Shown here: piece after piece, positions 49,416 through 58,864 of the stretch
How positions within the stretch are numbered: the first letter of the stretch is position 1
Layout: each line of letters begins with the position of its first letter
Assembly (NCBI RefSeq): GCF_014203645.1
Contig: NZ_JACHJL010000026.1
Coordinates: 35,274 to 99,273, forward strand
Reading direction: 5' to 3'
Source of the DNA: Streptomyces zagrosensis
GTDB lineage: Bacteria; Actinomycetota; Actinomycetes; Streptomycetales; Streptomycetaceae
DNA: 64,000 nucleotides
Translations under genes and position numbers: made by a program
The notes under the pieces: model-generated
Told to the model about the DNA's origin: nothing
Databases searched by the model: none
What the model saw: only the letters and a program-made list of their open reading frames with translations

Positions 49416-49751
49416 TCAGCCCTTGAGCGCGTCGAACACGGACTGGGACTGGCTGTACGCCTGGCGAATGGAGTCGTTGGAGGTCGTCTCGGTGTGGCCC
49501 TGCGTGCGGAGGGTCTCGGTGAGCGTCTCGACCATGTCCCGGACGTTGATCGAGATGATCTCGGCCTGCTCGTCCCACTGCTGGAGCAGGTCCCGGTATT
49601 CCTTGCCGACCGAGCCCTTCAGTCCCGAGGCGAGGTTGAACTTCATGTTCTCCACGTCCTGCCGGCAGTTCTGGACGCCGGTGAACGCCTGCTCCAGGGC
49701 CTGGATGCCGTTTTGGGTTGCGCCTGCTTCTGACTGCTGCATGCCCGCCAT
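49416..49751 (-). CDS. WXG100-size helical protein, partner of the Esx-like protein
   Basis: The product is 111 aa, all helical, and matches the WXG100 length and position. It lacks a literal Trp-x-Gly; the turn region reads SGLKGSVGKEYRDLLQQW. Helix 1 is NGIQALEQAFTGVQNCRQDVENM and helix 2 runs from KEYRDLLQQWDEQAEIISINV. In Streptomyces ESX loci the EsxA/EsxB pair is encoded adjacently between eccB and other substrates, as here, so this is the likely heterodimer partner. The ATG at 49751 has AGGAGGTG 8 nt upstream, the strongest ribosome site in the operon, consistent with high expression. Confidence 0.85.
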   Translation of the reverse strand: MAGMQQSEAGATQNGIQALEQAFTGVQNCRQDVENMKFNLASGLKGSVGKEYRDLLQQWDEQAEIISINVRDMVETLTETLRTQGHTETTSNDSIRQAYSQSQSVFDALKG

Positions 49752-49806
49752 GGACGTGCACCTCCTGGGTCGCGTCTATCGGGTCCGGAGCATCAACGTA
49801 AACAGC

Positions 49807-49841
49807 GAACTGTTCAGTCTGCAACGAGTTCAGTGGAACTC
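49807..49841 (-). promoter_or_regulatory. paired GAAC-type palindromes before the esx genes
   Basis: GAACTGTTC (49807-49815) and GAGTTCAGTGGAACTC (49826-49841, 6-bp arms, 4-bp centre) lie 56-90 bp upstream of the esx start in a 148-bp gap after eccB. They look like binding sites for a dimeric regulator and mark a likely internal promoter. Confidence 0.5.
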
Positions 49842-49899
49842 TTGTGCCAAAAGCCTACCGATGGGAACTCCCGTTACACCACGGCACCTTGACGTCATC

Positions 49900-51441
49900 T
49901 CAGGGACGCCCAGCCGACGTTTTCGCCAGGCCATCCGACACATTCCGTACGGGCTTGGCTGCCTTGAGTGGCTCACAACCGGTCGTCGTCGTTGACCCGT
50001 TGCCCGACGACGCGGCTCCCGGGCTGAGGTCGGGGCCGGTCGGCAGCATGGCCAGCAGCGGCGCGGGGAGCCGCTGCACCTGACTCGTCGTATAGCCGAG
50101 GGCCTCCATCGCCTTCGCCGAGGCCACCCGGTACTTCATGCCGGTGTCCGTCACCAGGTACACCGTGCCCCCCACGTCCCCGCCCCCCGCGCCCAGCGCG
50201 TGCACCAGTGCGCCGCCGCCAGGCCGTACGACGATCCGGCCCACCGGCACACAGGCGGGGGTGAAGCCATCGGGCGGCGGCTGGGCGGCCGGGCCAAGAT
50301 CGGACCGCCCGACCAGGGCAACGCTCACCCGGGTGCCCGAGCCGCCCGCCTCGATCCGTGCGCAGGGCGTCTGGCCCTGCTCCACGGTCGCGGCCTTGGG
50401 CGGGTTCTCCGGGAGGGCCCCGGCGGCGCCGGCTTCGCCGGAACCCTGGGGCTGGGGCGCCTGATGGCCGCGCAGCGCGTCAGCGCCCAGGCTGGCCGCC
50501 GCGGCGCTGCCCTCGTACACCTTCTCGCGCGTCTGTGGGTCGCCGAGCACCAGCGCCGCGCTGGTGGCCGTGATGGGGGTCAATCCCTCGCGCCGCAGCA
50601 GGTAGTACCGCCCGGCGGAGCCAGGCACCGTGATCTCGAAGACCTCACCGATCCGGGTGTCCTTGCCGCTCAGTCGCGGGCCCTTCGAGCCGCGTCCGGG
50701 GACGTCTGGCGGCGCCAGGTCGGGCCCGGACGGCAGGGAGTTCAAGAACGCGGCCGATACCGGTACGGGTGGCACGGAACCGTAGCCGAGTGCTTCGGTG
50801 GCGCCGTCCCGCTCGCCGAGCCGCAGCTTGCTGCCCCGCCATACGAGGTAGGTGGCCCGGTCCGGCCCGCGTACCAACAGGCCCTGTGTGGTGGCCAGGC
50901 CCTTGCCGTCGTTGGCCACGCTCACGGCGAGGGTGGTGCCGGCGTAACTGGTGGGGGCGCCTGCGCCGAAACCGGTAGCGGTGCCCGAGCAGACCTGCCA
51001 GGGGCCGTCGTCCAAGGCGCTGCTCGGGGGCAGCGCGTCGGGCGCCCCGCCGATGCCGACCGGAGCGCCGTGCGGGGTGCCCTTGAGCGAGGCGCTGCGG
51101 ACCGTGGCGGTCTTCATGTCGGCCCCGGCGAGCAACCGCGCCGAGGTGTAGTTGCGTACGGGGCGCAGCCGGCCGTCCAGGTAGAGGTAGCGGGAGCCGG
51201 TGGACTTTTCGATGACCAAGGTGCCAGCCGCTTTCCAGGAGTCCTTGGTGCCGGGCTTGAGCAACCCGAAGACGAAAGCTCCCGCCGAGAAGAGCACGGC
51301 GAGCACGATGCCAAGGGCGATGCCCCGATTGGTTCGGCCCTGTGGGCTTTCCGGGGCGTCCGGGTCACCGCGCAGCATGCCGGAGGTCAGGCGCCCCATG
51401 ACAAACATGTGCGCCTGTACCTGGTCACGGGTGGACTGCAC
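49900..51441 (-). CDS. eccB: type VII secretion protein EccB
   Basis: This 513-aa protein has the EccB layout. A short cytoplasmic start (STRDQVQAHMFVMGRLTSGML, the conserved EccB signature) is followed by one membrane segment at about 39-61 (GIALGIVLAVLFSAGAFVFG) and a large periplasmic domain with repeated beta modules (LYLDGRLRPVRNYTSARLL; APDALPPSS and LPSGPDLAP-type loops; VYLVTDTGMKYRVAS; LPTGPDLSPG). Cysteine pairs, including the one around PCARIEA/ACVPVG, probably form disulfides. EccB is a core subunit of the ESX membrane complex with EccC and EccD. Length agrees with the family. GTG 51441 follows GGAG by 8 nt. The gene lies 120 nt downstream of eccD. Confidence 0.93.
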   Translation of the reverse strand: MQSTRDQVQAHMFVMGRLTSGMLRGDPDAPESPQGRTNRGIALGIVLAVLFSAGAFVFGLLKPGTKDSWKAAGTLVIEKSTGSRYLYLDGRLRPVRNYTSARLLAGADMKTATVRSASLKGTPHGAPVGIGGAPDALPPSSALDDGPWQVCSGTATGFGAGAPTSYAGTTLAVSVANDGKGLATTQGLLVRGPDRATYLVWRGSKLRLGERDGATEALGYGSVPPVPVSAAFLNSLPSGPDLAPPDVPGRGSKGPRLSGKDTRIGEVFEITVPGSAGRYYLLRREGLTPITATSAALVLGDPQTREKVYEGSAAAASLGADALRGHQAPQPQGSGEAGAAGALPENPPKAATVEQGQTPCARIEAGGSGTRVSVALVGRSDLGPAAQPPPDGFTPACVPVGRIVVRPGGGALVHALGAGGGDVGGTVYLVTDTGMKYRVASAKAMEALGYTTSQVQRLPAPLLAMLPTGPDLSPGAASSGNGSTTTTGCEPLKAAKPVRNVSDGLAKTSAGRP

Positions 51442-51561
51442 AGCGGAGGCTCCTTCGCGTCAGCGGCGTCTGCGGCGTCATCGGGGCGTGCGGCTCATGA
51501 GGTCTGCGGCGTCATGAGGTTGTGCGAGGTCACCGACGTGGTGGTGGCCGGTGTGGTGGGC

Positions 51562-52959
51562 TCAGCCGCGCAGCGAGCGCAGGGCGCCGTAGACGCCGAG
51601 CACCCACAAGGTCAGCGGCAGCAGGCTGATCGCCATGGTCGAGTGCAGCAGTTCCGCGCCGCGGGCCCAGTACGGCACGATGCGCCGGCCTGGCACGGTC
51701 CACGAGGCGATCGCGATGACCGCCGTGCCGGCGAGCAGCCCGCTCACCACCAGGAGTCGGGTGTCTGGCGCGGCCTCGTGCGCCGCGTCGTGCACCAGGA
51801 GCAGCACGCCCCAGGCCGCGGGCACGATCAGGGACAGCCGTTGCCACGCCTGGCCGAGTCCCCGGGAGTGCAGGAGGAGGAGCAGGCACAGCGCCACCGC
51901 CGTGATGGTGGCGGGCAGTCCGCCGTGCCGCACGAGCAGGGTCAAAGAGGCGGCGCACACCACGCCAACGGCCCCGTACAACGAGGTCATCCAGCCGTCA
52001 GCGAGCACCGCCCGGCTGGCGACCGCGGCGGTGGGGTGCGGCTCGATGCCCTCCTGGAGTTGCTGCGCGTTGGTGGGCAGTGGCGGCATGCGCAGCCCGG
52101 ACATCCGGAAGGACAGCGAGGGTACGAAGGCACCGAGCACCACGGCAAGGAGGGCGGCGAGCGCCGCGGCCTGCCCCGGGGCCAGGTCTGCCGTGGTGAC
52201 CAAAACGCCGGTGAGCGCGCCGAAGGCGGCGACGACGGCGAGGCAAAGGAACAGCGCGGCGAACGAGGCCACCGCGGCAAGGGCCAGTACGGCGCCGCCC
52301 GCGCCGGCCGCGGACGCGGCGAGCAGCCGCGGCCCGAGCACCTCCTCGTGCGGGCCGCTGAGCTCGCCGCCGGTCAACAGCCAGCCGGCGAGCGCAAGAT
52401 AGGGGCTCACCATGCAGCCGAGCGATGCGGCTGCTCCCGCGTCGCCGACCGCGCGGCTTGCGGCGGCTGCCCCGGCGAGCAGCAGCAGCCCCGCCACGGC
52501 GGCGCACAGGGCGCGCGGGGTGGCTGAGCCGCCTGGCAGGGCGAGTACGAGCAGCCCGGTCACGAGCGCGGCCACCGCGAGACCGCGCAGCAGGCGGCGG
52601 CTCGCTTCCGGGCTCCAGTTGTACGGGCGTTGCCGCATGGTGGTGGCGATGCCGTCCACCAGGTCGTCCAGGTGCACCTCGGGCAGTGCCTCGGTGCGGG
52701 GCCTGAGATAGAGGGTTTCGCCGTCGCGCAACCCGAGCGAATCGAGGGTGCGCTCCTCGTCCAAGGGTGGGGCGCCGAGCCGTTGCAGGACCCAGCCCGC
52801 GTGCTCGATGCCGGTTTCCTCCAGATCGTCCCCGGCGTAACCGAGGATCGCTGGCAGCAGGTCGGCCACGGGGACGTCGGACGGCACGGCAAGGTCGATG
52901 TTCTTGGCGGGGGCACGCACCGTCAGGCGGCACAGGCCGGCCACCTGGTTGTCAGTCAT
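51562..52959 (-). CDS. eccD: type VII secretion integral membrane protein EccD
   Basis: The product is 465 aa. Residues about 8-90 form the cytoplasmic ubiquitin-like domain (CRLTVRAPAKNIDLAVP; LRDGETLYLRP), followed by a basic linker and about 11 membrane helices from about 125 to 462. This is the EccD architecture: two EccD copies per protomer line the ESX inner-membrane pore, with the ubiquitin-like domain contacting EccC. The gene is first of the minus-strand T7SS operon and is divergent from eccC across a 401-bp region. ATG at 52959. Confidence 0.93.
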   Translation of the reverse strand: MTDNQVAGLCRLTVRAPAKNIDLAVPSDVPVADLLPAILGYAGDDLEETGIEHAGWVLQRLGAPPLDEERTLDSLGLRDGETLYLRPRTEALPEVHLDDLVDGIATTMRQRPYNWSPEASRRLLRGLAVAALVTGLLVLALPGGSATPRALCAAVAGLLLLAGAAAASRAVGDAGAAASLGCMVSPYLALAGWLLTGGELSGPHEEVLGPRLLAASAAGAGGAVLALAAVASFAALFLCLAVVAAFGALTGVLVTTADLAPGQAAALAALLAVVLGAFVPSLSFRMSGLRMPPLPTNAQQLQEGIEPHPTAAVASRAVLADGWMTSLYGAVGVVCAASLTLLVRHGGLPATITAVALCLLLLLHSRGLGQAWQRLSLIVPAAWGVLLLVHDAAHEAAPDTRLLVVSGLLAGTAVIAIASWTVPGRRIVPYWARGAELLHSTMAISLLPLTLWVLGVYGALRSLRG

Positions 52960-53360
52960 GGAGCTGGTTCACGCCTCTCGGATGTCCGGCTGCTGACGGG
53001 TTGGTGGGGTACCGGGGAGTCTGCCGCACGCCGACACGCGTCCCGGGCCCGGCCCCTTAACAAATCAGCAGGTGTGCCAAGTTGGTCCCTGGCGATCCGC
53101 TTCCGATGGATCGTAATATCAGCCGCCCGCCGGTTTGGGATCATGGTGAGCGATAAGCACCGCATCCTGGCGATCGTTCGCCGTATCAACCCGGCACGTT
53201 TGCCACCCGTACACCAACAGCGTGCTGACCTCGTCGTCTGAGCGGGATTCAGTCTCCTTGAGTCCCGCACTTTCCCGGGCGGTTGAGCGCACCTGCCCTC
53301 CGATCGTGCGGCTCCGTACGTCCCCGCACGCCCCGCCCGTCCCGAAAAAGGAGCCCGTCC
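52960..53360. promoter_or_regulatory. divergent eccD/eccC regulatory region
   Basis: This 401-bp region separates the two halves of the T7SS locus. It contains a hairpin or operator at 53242-53268 (10-bp arms GCGGGATTCA and TGAGTCCCGC with one wobble pair, 7-nt loop), about 92 bp before the eccC start. An A/T-richer patch lies at 53097-53160 (GATCGTAATATC). No gene is visible. It should carry the promoters of both operons. Confidence 0.5.
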
Positions 53361-56300
53361 GTGAGTGTGGTTCTCTTCCGCAGGCCGGCCCGTAGGCGCG
53401 GCCCGGAGATGCCCGAGGGCGAGGTGAACCTCCAGGAGCCCCCGGCGCTGCCGGAGGTGGTGCCTGACAGCTCCGCCGTGTGGACCTATCTGCCCATGGC
53501 GCTGATGTCCGTGTCCATGATGTTGATGTTCATGCGGCCGGGCATGACCCGCGGCAGCGGCGGCTTCATCTATCTGGCCCTGGGCCTGATGGTGATCTCC
53601 GCCGCCGCCATGATGCTCGGGCAGGCCATGCGCCGAAGCAGCGAGCGCAAGCAGCGGCTCAAGGGAGAGCGCCGCGACTATCTGCGCTATCTCACCCAGA
53701 CCCGGCGCAAGGTGCGGGCCGCCGTCGTGGACCAGCAGCGGGCGCTGGCCTGGCGGCATCCGGAGCCGGCCGCCCTGTGGTCGCTGGTCGGCTCGACGCG
53801 GCTGTGGGAACGCCGGCCGCAGGACGAGGACTTCGGCGAGGTCAGGGCGGCCGTCGGGGACCAAAAGCTGGGCCTGCGGCTCACCCCGACGACCACCAGC
53901 CCGGTAGAGGACCTGGAGCCGCTGTCGGCGCACGCGCTGCGCAGCTTCATCCGGGCCTACGCCACCGTGCCCGAGCAGCCCATCGCGCTCTATCTGCGGG
54001 CGTGGGCGCGGGTGCTGTTCCGGGGTGATGAGGAGCGGATACGGGCGCTGGCGCGCGCCCTCGTCGCGCAGCTCACGACGTTCCACTCCCCCGACGACCT
54101 GTGGGTGGCGCTGTGCGTGTCGGATGAGCGGCGGGCGGACTGGGAGTGGGCGAAGTGGCTCCCGCACAGCCAGCACCCGCAAGAGAGTGACGGGGCGGGC
54201 CCGGCCCGCATGATCGGCTCGGCCTTCCACGAGTTGGAGGACCTGCTCGGCGCGGAGTTCTTGGAGCGCCCGCCGTTCGACCCCGAGACGGTCCCGGGCC
54301 GCGAGGAGCCGTTCACCGTCATCGTGGTGGATGGCGGCACCGTCCCCGGTGGTCATCGGCTGGACGGCCCGGGGCTGCGCAACACCGTGGTACTCGACCT
54401 CACCGGCGCGCTGACCTGGCGCCCCGGCCGGGTCACCCTGCGCTTCGAGGTGAGCGACGCCGACTTCGCCCTGGTCCGCACGGACCGTGAGCGCAAGGAG
54501 CAGACCACCCGGCTCGGCCGCCCCGACAGCTTCGGCTGCGGCAGCGCCACCGCACTGGCCAAGCGGCTCGCCCCGTACCGCATGGGCATGGGAACCGATG
54601 AGACCGAGCCGCTGTCCAGTGATGTGGAACTGTCCTCGCTGCTTGGCATCCCGGATCTGTTCCGGCACGACCCGGCGACGCTGTGGCAGCGCAACACCGG
54701 GCCGAACCGGCTGCGGGTGCCGATCGCGGTCGGCGCGGACGGCGCCCCCGTAGAGCTGGACATCAAGGAGTCGGCGCAGGGCGGCACGGGGCCGCACGGC
54801 ATGCTGATCGGCGCGACCGGCTCCGGCAAGAGCGAGTTGCTGCGCACGCTCGTGCTCTCGCTGGCGCTGACCAACTCGTCCGAGACGCTCAACTTCGTGC
54901 TGGTGGACTTCAAGGGCGGTGCGACCTTCCTCGGTTTGGACACGCTGCCGCACACCTCGGCTGTCATCACCAACCTCGCCGGCGAGGCGGCCCTGGTCTC
55001 CCGGATGCAGGACGCCCTGCACGGTGAACTCATACGTCGGCAGGAGCTGTTGCGCTCCGCGGGCAACTACACCTCGGCCCTGGACTACGAGAAGGCGCGG
55101 ACGGCGGGCACGCCCCTGGAGCCGCTGCCGAGTCTGTTCGTCATCGTGGACGAGTTCAGCGAGCTGCTTGCCGCGCACCGGGAGTTCATGGAGCTCTTCG
55201 TCATGATCGGACGGCTCGGGCGCAGCCTCGGCGTCCATCTGCTGCTCGCCTCGCAGCGGCTCGACGAGGGTCGGATGCACCAGTTGGAGAGCCACCTGTC
55301 CTACCGGATCGGGCTGCGCACCTTCTCGGCCATGGAGAGCCGCGGGGTTCTTGGGGTGCCGGACGCCTACCAGTTGCCTTCGCAGCCGGGCAGCGGCTTC
55401 TTGAAATCGGGCGTCGAAGCGCTGACCCGCTTTCGCGCCGCGTACGTATCGGGTCCTTACCGGCGGCGTGGTGGCAGCGCGCATCAGGCCAGGGTCGCCA
55501 GTCAGACGGTGCCGTGGACGACCGGCTACGTGGTGCCCCGTCATCTGCCCGCGCCGCCTCCCGACCCGGAGCCGGATGAGGGCGGCGACACGCTCCTTTC
55601 GGTGGCCGTAGAACGGCTGCTCGGCGCGGGGCCGCCCGCCCACCAGGTGTGGCTGCCGCCGCTGGACCTGCCATCGACGCTCGACCAGGTGCTGCCGCCG
55701 CTGACCCCCGATCCCGAGCTGGGACTGACCACGGTCGGCTGGGCAGGGCGTGGCGGGCTGCGGGTGCCCATCGGCATCATCGACCGCCCCTTTGACCAGT
55801 TGCGCGATCTCCTGGAGATCAATCTGACGGGCGCGGGCGGGCACATCGCCATTGCGGGCGGCCCGCAGAGCGGTAAGAGCACCATGGTCCGTACGATCCT
55901 CACCGCGCTCGCCCTGACCCATTCGCCGCGGGAAGTGCAGTTCTACTGCCTGGACTTCGGTGGCGGCACGCTGGCCGGCCTTGCGGACCTCCCGCACATG
56001 AGCGGGGTTGCAGCCCGGCTGGACGGCGAGCGCGTGGGCCGTACGATCGCCGAGGTCAACACGCTGCTGGCGGCCCGGGAGCGGTTCTTCCTCGACCACA
56101 GCATCGACTCGATGGCGACCTTCCGCCGCCGTCGCGCAGCGGGTGAGTTCCCCGACGAGCGGCACGGCGATGTGTTCTTGGTGATCGACGGCTGGTCCAC
56201 CGTGCGGCAGGACTACGAACGGCACCTCGCGACGTTCAACGCGATCGCCAGCCGCGGCCTCAACTACGGAATTCACCTCATCGTCACCACCGCACGCTGG

Positions 56301-57332
56301 GTGGAGCTCTCCTCTGCGGTGCGAGACCAGGCCGCCACCCACCTGGAGCTGCGGATGGGGGACCCCATGGACTCCGGAATCGACATGCGGCGCGCCGCCA
56401 CCGTTCCGCGGCTGCCCGGACGCGGGCTGACCCGAGAGGAGAAGCTCCACTATCTGACCGCACTGCCCCGCATCGACGGCGTGGAGCGGTCCGATGATCT
56501 CAGCGAGGGTGTCGCCGCCCTGGTGTCCGCCGTCAAGGAGAGCTGGCTGGGCGAGCCGGCGCCGCCGGTGCGGATGCTGCCGGCCGTCCTGCCCGTGGCC
56601 GACCTGCCCGCGCCCGATGGCGACTTCCGGGTGCCGATCGGCCTTGAGGAGGACGAGTTGTCGGTCGTACGGCACGACTTCAGCGAGCACCCGCACATGA
56701 TCGTGGTCGGCGACACGGAGAGCGGCAAGACCAACCTGCTGCGGCTGACGGCCCAGGCCATCATGAGTCGATACTCCCCCGCGGAGGCACGGATCATGGT
56801 GGTCGATTACCGGCGTGAACTCGTGGGGGCCGTCCCCGACGAGTACCGACTCGGCCACGCCGTGTCCATCGACGCGCTGCGAGACTTGATCGACGGAGTG
56901 GCCCGGGCGGTGCAAACGCGGGCCCCTGGCCCGGAGATCTCCCCCGCGCGGATGCGGCTGTGCGATTGGTGGACGGGTCCGCGGCTGTTCATCTTGGTGG
57001 ACGACTACGACATGGTCGGTACGGGCCCGATGAACGCCCCCTTCGATCCGCTACTGGACCAGCTGGCACTCGGGTACGAGGTGGGCCTGCACATCGTCGT
57101 AGCGCGCTCCGCGTCGGGCGCCGGCCGCAGTCTGGGCGGCGACCATCTGCTCCGCCGGCTCCAGGAGGTCAACACGCCGGGCCTGCTGCTGTCCTGCCCG
57201 CCATCGGAGGGCTACGTCTTCGGCAACACGAAGGGCCGCATCCTGCCCGCGGGCCGCGGCACCCGGGTCGCGCGCCGCAAGACGGTACGCGTCCAGACGG
57301 CTCTGTTGGAAGGCAGCACGCCCGAGACCTGA
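53361..57332 (+). CDS. eccC: type VII secretion ATPase EccC (three FtsK/SpoIIIE domains)
   Basis: This is a single-chain EccC of 1323 aa. Two membrane helices lie near the N-terminus (about 35-80, LPMALMSVSMMLMF and GGFIYLALGLMVISAAAMML). Three ATPase domains follow: Walker A motifs GATGSGKS (484-491), GGPQSGKS (833-840) and GDTESGKT (1117-1124), with Walker B strands LFVIVDEF, VFLVIDGW and LFILVDDY. It powers substrate recognition and export; the C-terminal domain of EccC binds Esx export signals in characterised systems. The GTG at 53361 follows AAGGAG; an upstream ATG would add 26 residues before the ribosome site. Divergent from eccD and convergent with the mycosin gene, sharing a bidirectional terminator. 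Confidence 0.95.
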   Translation: MSVVLFRRPARRRGPEMPEGEVNLQEPPALPEVVPDSSAVWTYLPMALMSVSMMLMFMRPGMTRGSGGFIYLALGLMVISAAAMMLGQAMRRSSERKQRLKGERRDYLRYLTQTRRKVRAAVVDQQRALAWRHPEPAALWSLVGSTRLWERRPQDEDFGEVRAAVGDQKLGLRLTPTTTSPVEDLEPLSAHALRSFIRAYATVPEQPIALYLRAWARVLFRGDEERIRALARALVAQLTTFHSPDDLWVALCVSDERRADWEWAKWLPHSQHPQESDGAGPARMIGSAFHELEDLLGAEFLERPPFDPETVPGREEPFTVIVVDGGTVPGGHRLDGPGLRNTVVLDLTGALTWRPGRVTLRFEVSDADFALVRTDRERKEQTTRLGRPDSFGCGSATALAKRLAPYRMGMGTDETEPLSSDVELSSLLGIPDLFRHDPATLWQRNTGPNRLRVPIAVGADGAPVELDIKESAQGGTGPHGMLIGATGSGKSELLRTLVLSLALTNSSETLNFVLVDFKGGATFLGLDTLPHTSAVITNLAGEAALVSRMQDALHGELIRRQELLRSAGNYTSALDYEKARTAGTPLEPLPSLFVIVDEFSELLAAHREFMELFVMIGRLGRSLGVHLLLASQRLDEGRMHQLESHLSYRIGLRTFSAMESRGVLGVPDAYQLPSQPGSGFLKSGVEALTRFRAAYVSGPYRRRGGSAHQARVASQTVPWTTGYVVPRHLPAPPPDPEPDEGGDTLLSVAVERLLGAGPPAHQVWLPPLDLPSTLDQVLPPLTPDPELGLTTVGWAGRGGLRVPIGIIDRPFDQLRDLLEINLTGAGGHIAIAGGPQSGKSTMVRTILTALALTHSPREVQFYCLDFGGGTLAGLADLPHMSGVAARLDGERVGRTIAEVNTLLAARERFFLDHSIDSMATFRRRRAAGEFPDERHGDVFLVIDGWSTVRQDYERHLATFNAIASRGLNYGIHLIVTTARWVELSSAVRDQAATHLELRMGDPMDSGIDMRRAATVPRLPGRGLTREEKLHYLTALPRIDGVERSDDLSEGVAALVSAVKESWLGEPAPPVRMLPAVLPVADLPAPDGDFRVPIGLEEDELSVVRHDFSEHPHMIVVGDTESGKTNLLRLTAQAIMSRYSPAEARIMVVDYRRELVGAVPDEYRLGHAVSIDALRDLIDGVARAVQTRAPGPEISPARMRLCDWWTGPRLFILVDDYDMVGTGPMNAPFDPLLDQLALGYEVGLHIVVARSASGAGRSLGGDHLLRRLQEVNTPGLLLSCPPSEGYVFGNTKGRILPAGRGTRVARRKTVRVQTALLEGSTPET

Positions 57333-57413
57333 CACGCCGCGAGACCGACAGGCCGCGGGGCGCGGGGCACTCGCTGCCGGGCGGGGGTCTAGCGCTTGCT
57401 GCGGGCCCCGCAG

Positions 57414-57445
57414 GGAGCGGATGCGCGGCTTTACGCGTCCGCTCC
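57414..57445. terminator. bidirectional terminator between eccC and mycP
   Basis: The 12-bp stem (57414-57425 with 57434-57445, one G-T wobble) has an 8-nt loop (CGGCTTTA). It is centred between the convergent stops at 57332 and 57471. Confidence 0.8.
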
Positions 57446-57470
57446 AGCTTGCAGGGGCCGTTCGCCCGCT

Positions 57471-58676
57471 CTATCCGCCTTCGGGGCGCCAGCCGCGCGC
57501 CTTGCCGCGGGGGACGACCACCATCAGGGCCGCCGTGAGGAGTACCAGGCCCCCGCCGGCAGCCGCGACGATCAGCGCCCGGTCACGCGGCGCCCTGGAG
57601 CCCGGCTCCGGGACCCGCGCGGCTGCTGGATGCGGCACGGTGGGGCGTTCTTCGCCGAGCACCGCCGTCATCGCCGCGTACGGGTCAAGGCGCGGCGGCG
57701 ACGCCGGATAGGCCGCGGCCGTGAGCTGCCGTACGGCCTGGGGGGCCGTCAGCTCGGGCCGCTGCGCCCGCACCAGCGCCGCCGCCCCCGCCACCTGCGC
57801 GGCGGCCAGCGACGCCCCCGAGCCAAGGAAGTGCCCCGATCCGCTGGGCCCGACGCTGACCACCGCGTCACCCGGCGCAACGAGATCGATGCGGGCGACC
57901 CGCGGGGGCTGCGGGGCCCGGGCCGGCGATGCGCCGTCCAGACCGTAGCTGCCCACGGCCACCACTCCGGGCACGGCAGCCGGCCAATACCAGGGCGTCG
58001 TGGGGACAGGCACATCGGGCTTGCCCCGCTCGCGGCTCACCGGGTCAGGGAAGGCGGGCGCGATGACCAGGGCGTCACGCGTACTCGCGTGGGCGACGGC
58101 GGCGGTCAGCTCTGCCTTGCCGGTGGGCAGCGCGTACCCCACGTAGATGATGCGGGCCCCGCCGTCGGCGGCCTCCCGGATACCGTCCGCGAGGCGCTGA
58201 GGGGTGGGGACACCTCGGGCGTCCGTGCCGCGTACGGCCAAGATGCGCGACTGCGGCGCCACCCCGGCAGGACCGACACCATCCAGGCGGGCAGCAGCGA
58301 TCAACCCGGCCGCGAAGCTCCCGTGCCCCACACAGTCCTCGTCCGCGCCATCGACCGCCTCCACCCGGCCAACCAGCGCAGCGACATCGCGCCCAACCCC
58401 GGTGTCCACCACCGCGACGGTCACCCCCGAACCCTGCGAAAGCGACCAGGCGCGCGGCAGCCCCAAGGCGGGAACCGTCCACGGCTGGGCCTTGGCCCTG
58501 ATCGTGGAGGCGCGTACGCATGGCTCATCGGATGTCAAAGTGCTGCGTAGGACCGGTAATTCTACGGGCTCCGCCGCCAGGGCGGCCGGTGGTCCGGCGG
58601 CCGTCAGCAGCGTGGCAGCCGTCAGCGCTCCCGCTGCACGGAGCCGAGGTATACGGGCGCGTCGCATGATCCGCAT
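57471..58676 (-). CDS. mycP: type VII secretion mycosin protease (MycP-like)
   Basis: The product is 401 aa from the ATG at 58676. It has a signal peptide (about 1-35, ending ALAA), a subtilisin-like domain, and a C-terminal membrane anchor (about 365-385) followed by a basic tail, which is the mycosin plan. Asp91 (AVVDTGV), His118 (CVGHGSFAAG) and Ser289 (SGASLAAAQVAG) form the triad. The oxyanion Asn, normally in an AAGN stretch, is replaced: the strand reads DALVIAPAFPD. The Ser motif GAS lacks the usual Thr and the following Pro. Activity may be low or the protein may be structural; mycosins are needed to stabilise the ESX complex even when inactive. An ATG at 58667, 7 nt after TAATAT, could be a leaderless start. 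Confidence 0.9.
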   Translation of the reverse strand: MRIMRRARIPRLRAAGALTAATLLTAAGPPAALAAEPVELPVLRSTLTSDEPCVRASTIRAKAQPWTVPALGLPRAWSLSQGSGVTVAVVDTGVGRDVAALVGRVEAVDGADEDCVGHGSFAAGLIAAARLDGVGPAGVAPQSRILAVRGTDARGVPTPQRLADGIREAADGGARIIYVGYALPTGKAELTAAVAHASTRDALVIAPAFPDPVSRERGKPDVPVPTTPWYWPAAVPGVVAVGSYGLDGASPARAPQPPRVARIDLVAPGDAVVSVGPSGSGHFLGSGASLAAAQVAGAAALVRAQRPELTAPQAVRQLTAAAYPASPPRLDPYAAMTAVLGEERPTVPHPAAARVPEPGSRAPRDRALIVAAAGGGLVLLTAALMVVVPRGKARGWRPEGG

Positions 58677-58864
58677 ATTATGCAATCAAGGTGAGGGCAC
58701 GCCGACGCGCTCTGCACATCAACTCGCCAAGTGTGCACGCGTGATGAGGCTTCCGTTTGCCTAGCATTCACCGGAGAAATACCGGCGTTCCACTGGCCCC
58801 TCCCTCTCGGGCCCCCTCGGACAGGGAGGATCGGCGCTGGCGGCGAGAAAGAGGAGGTGCGAGC

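Noticed and set aside
52956..56915. 1319-codon minus-strand frame opposite eccC
   Set aside because: Shadow of eccC; no conserved sequence, while eccC has all expected motifs.
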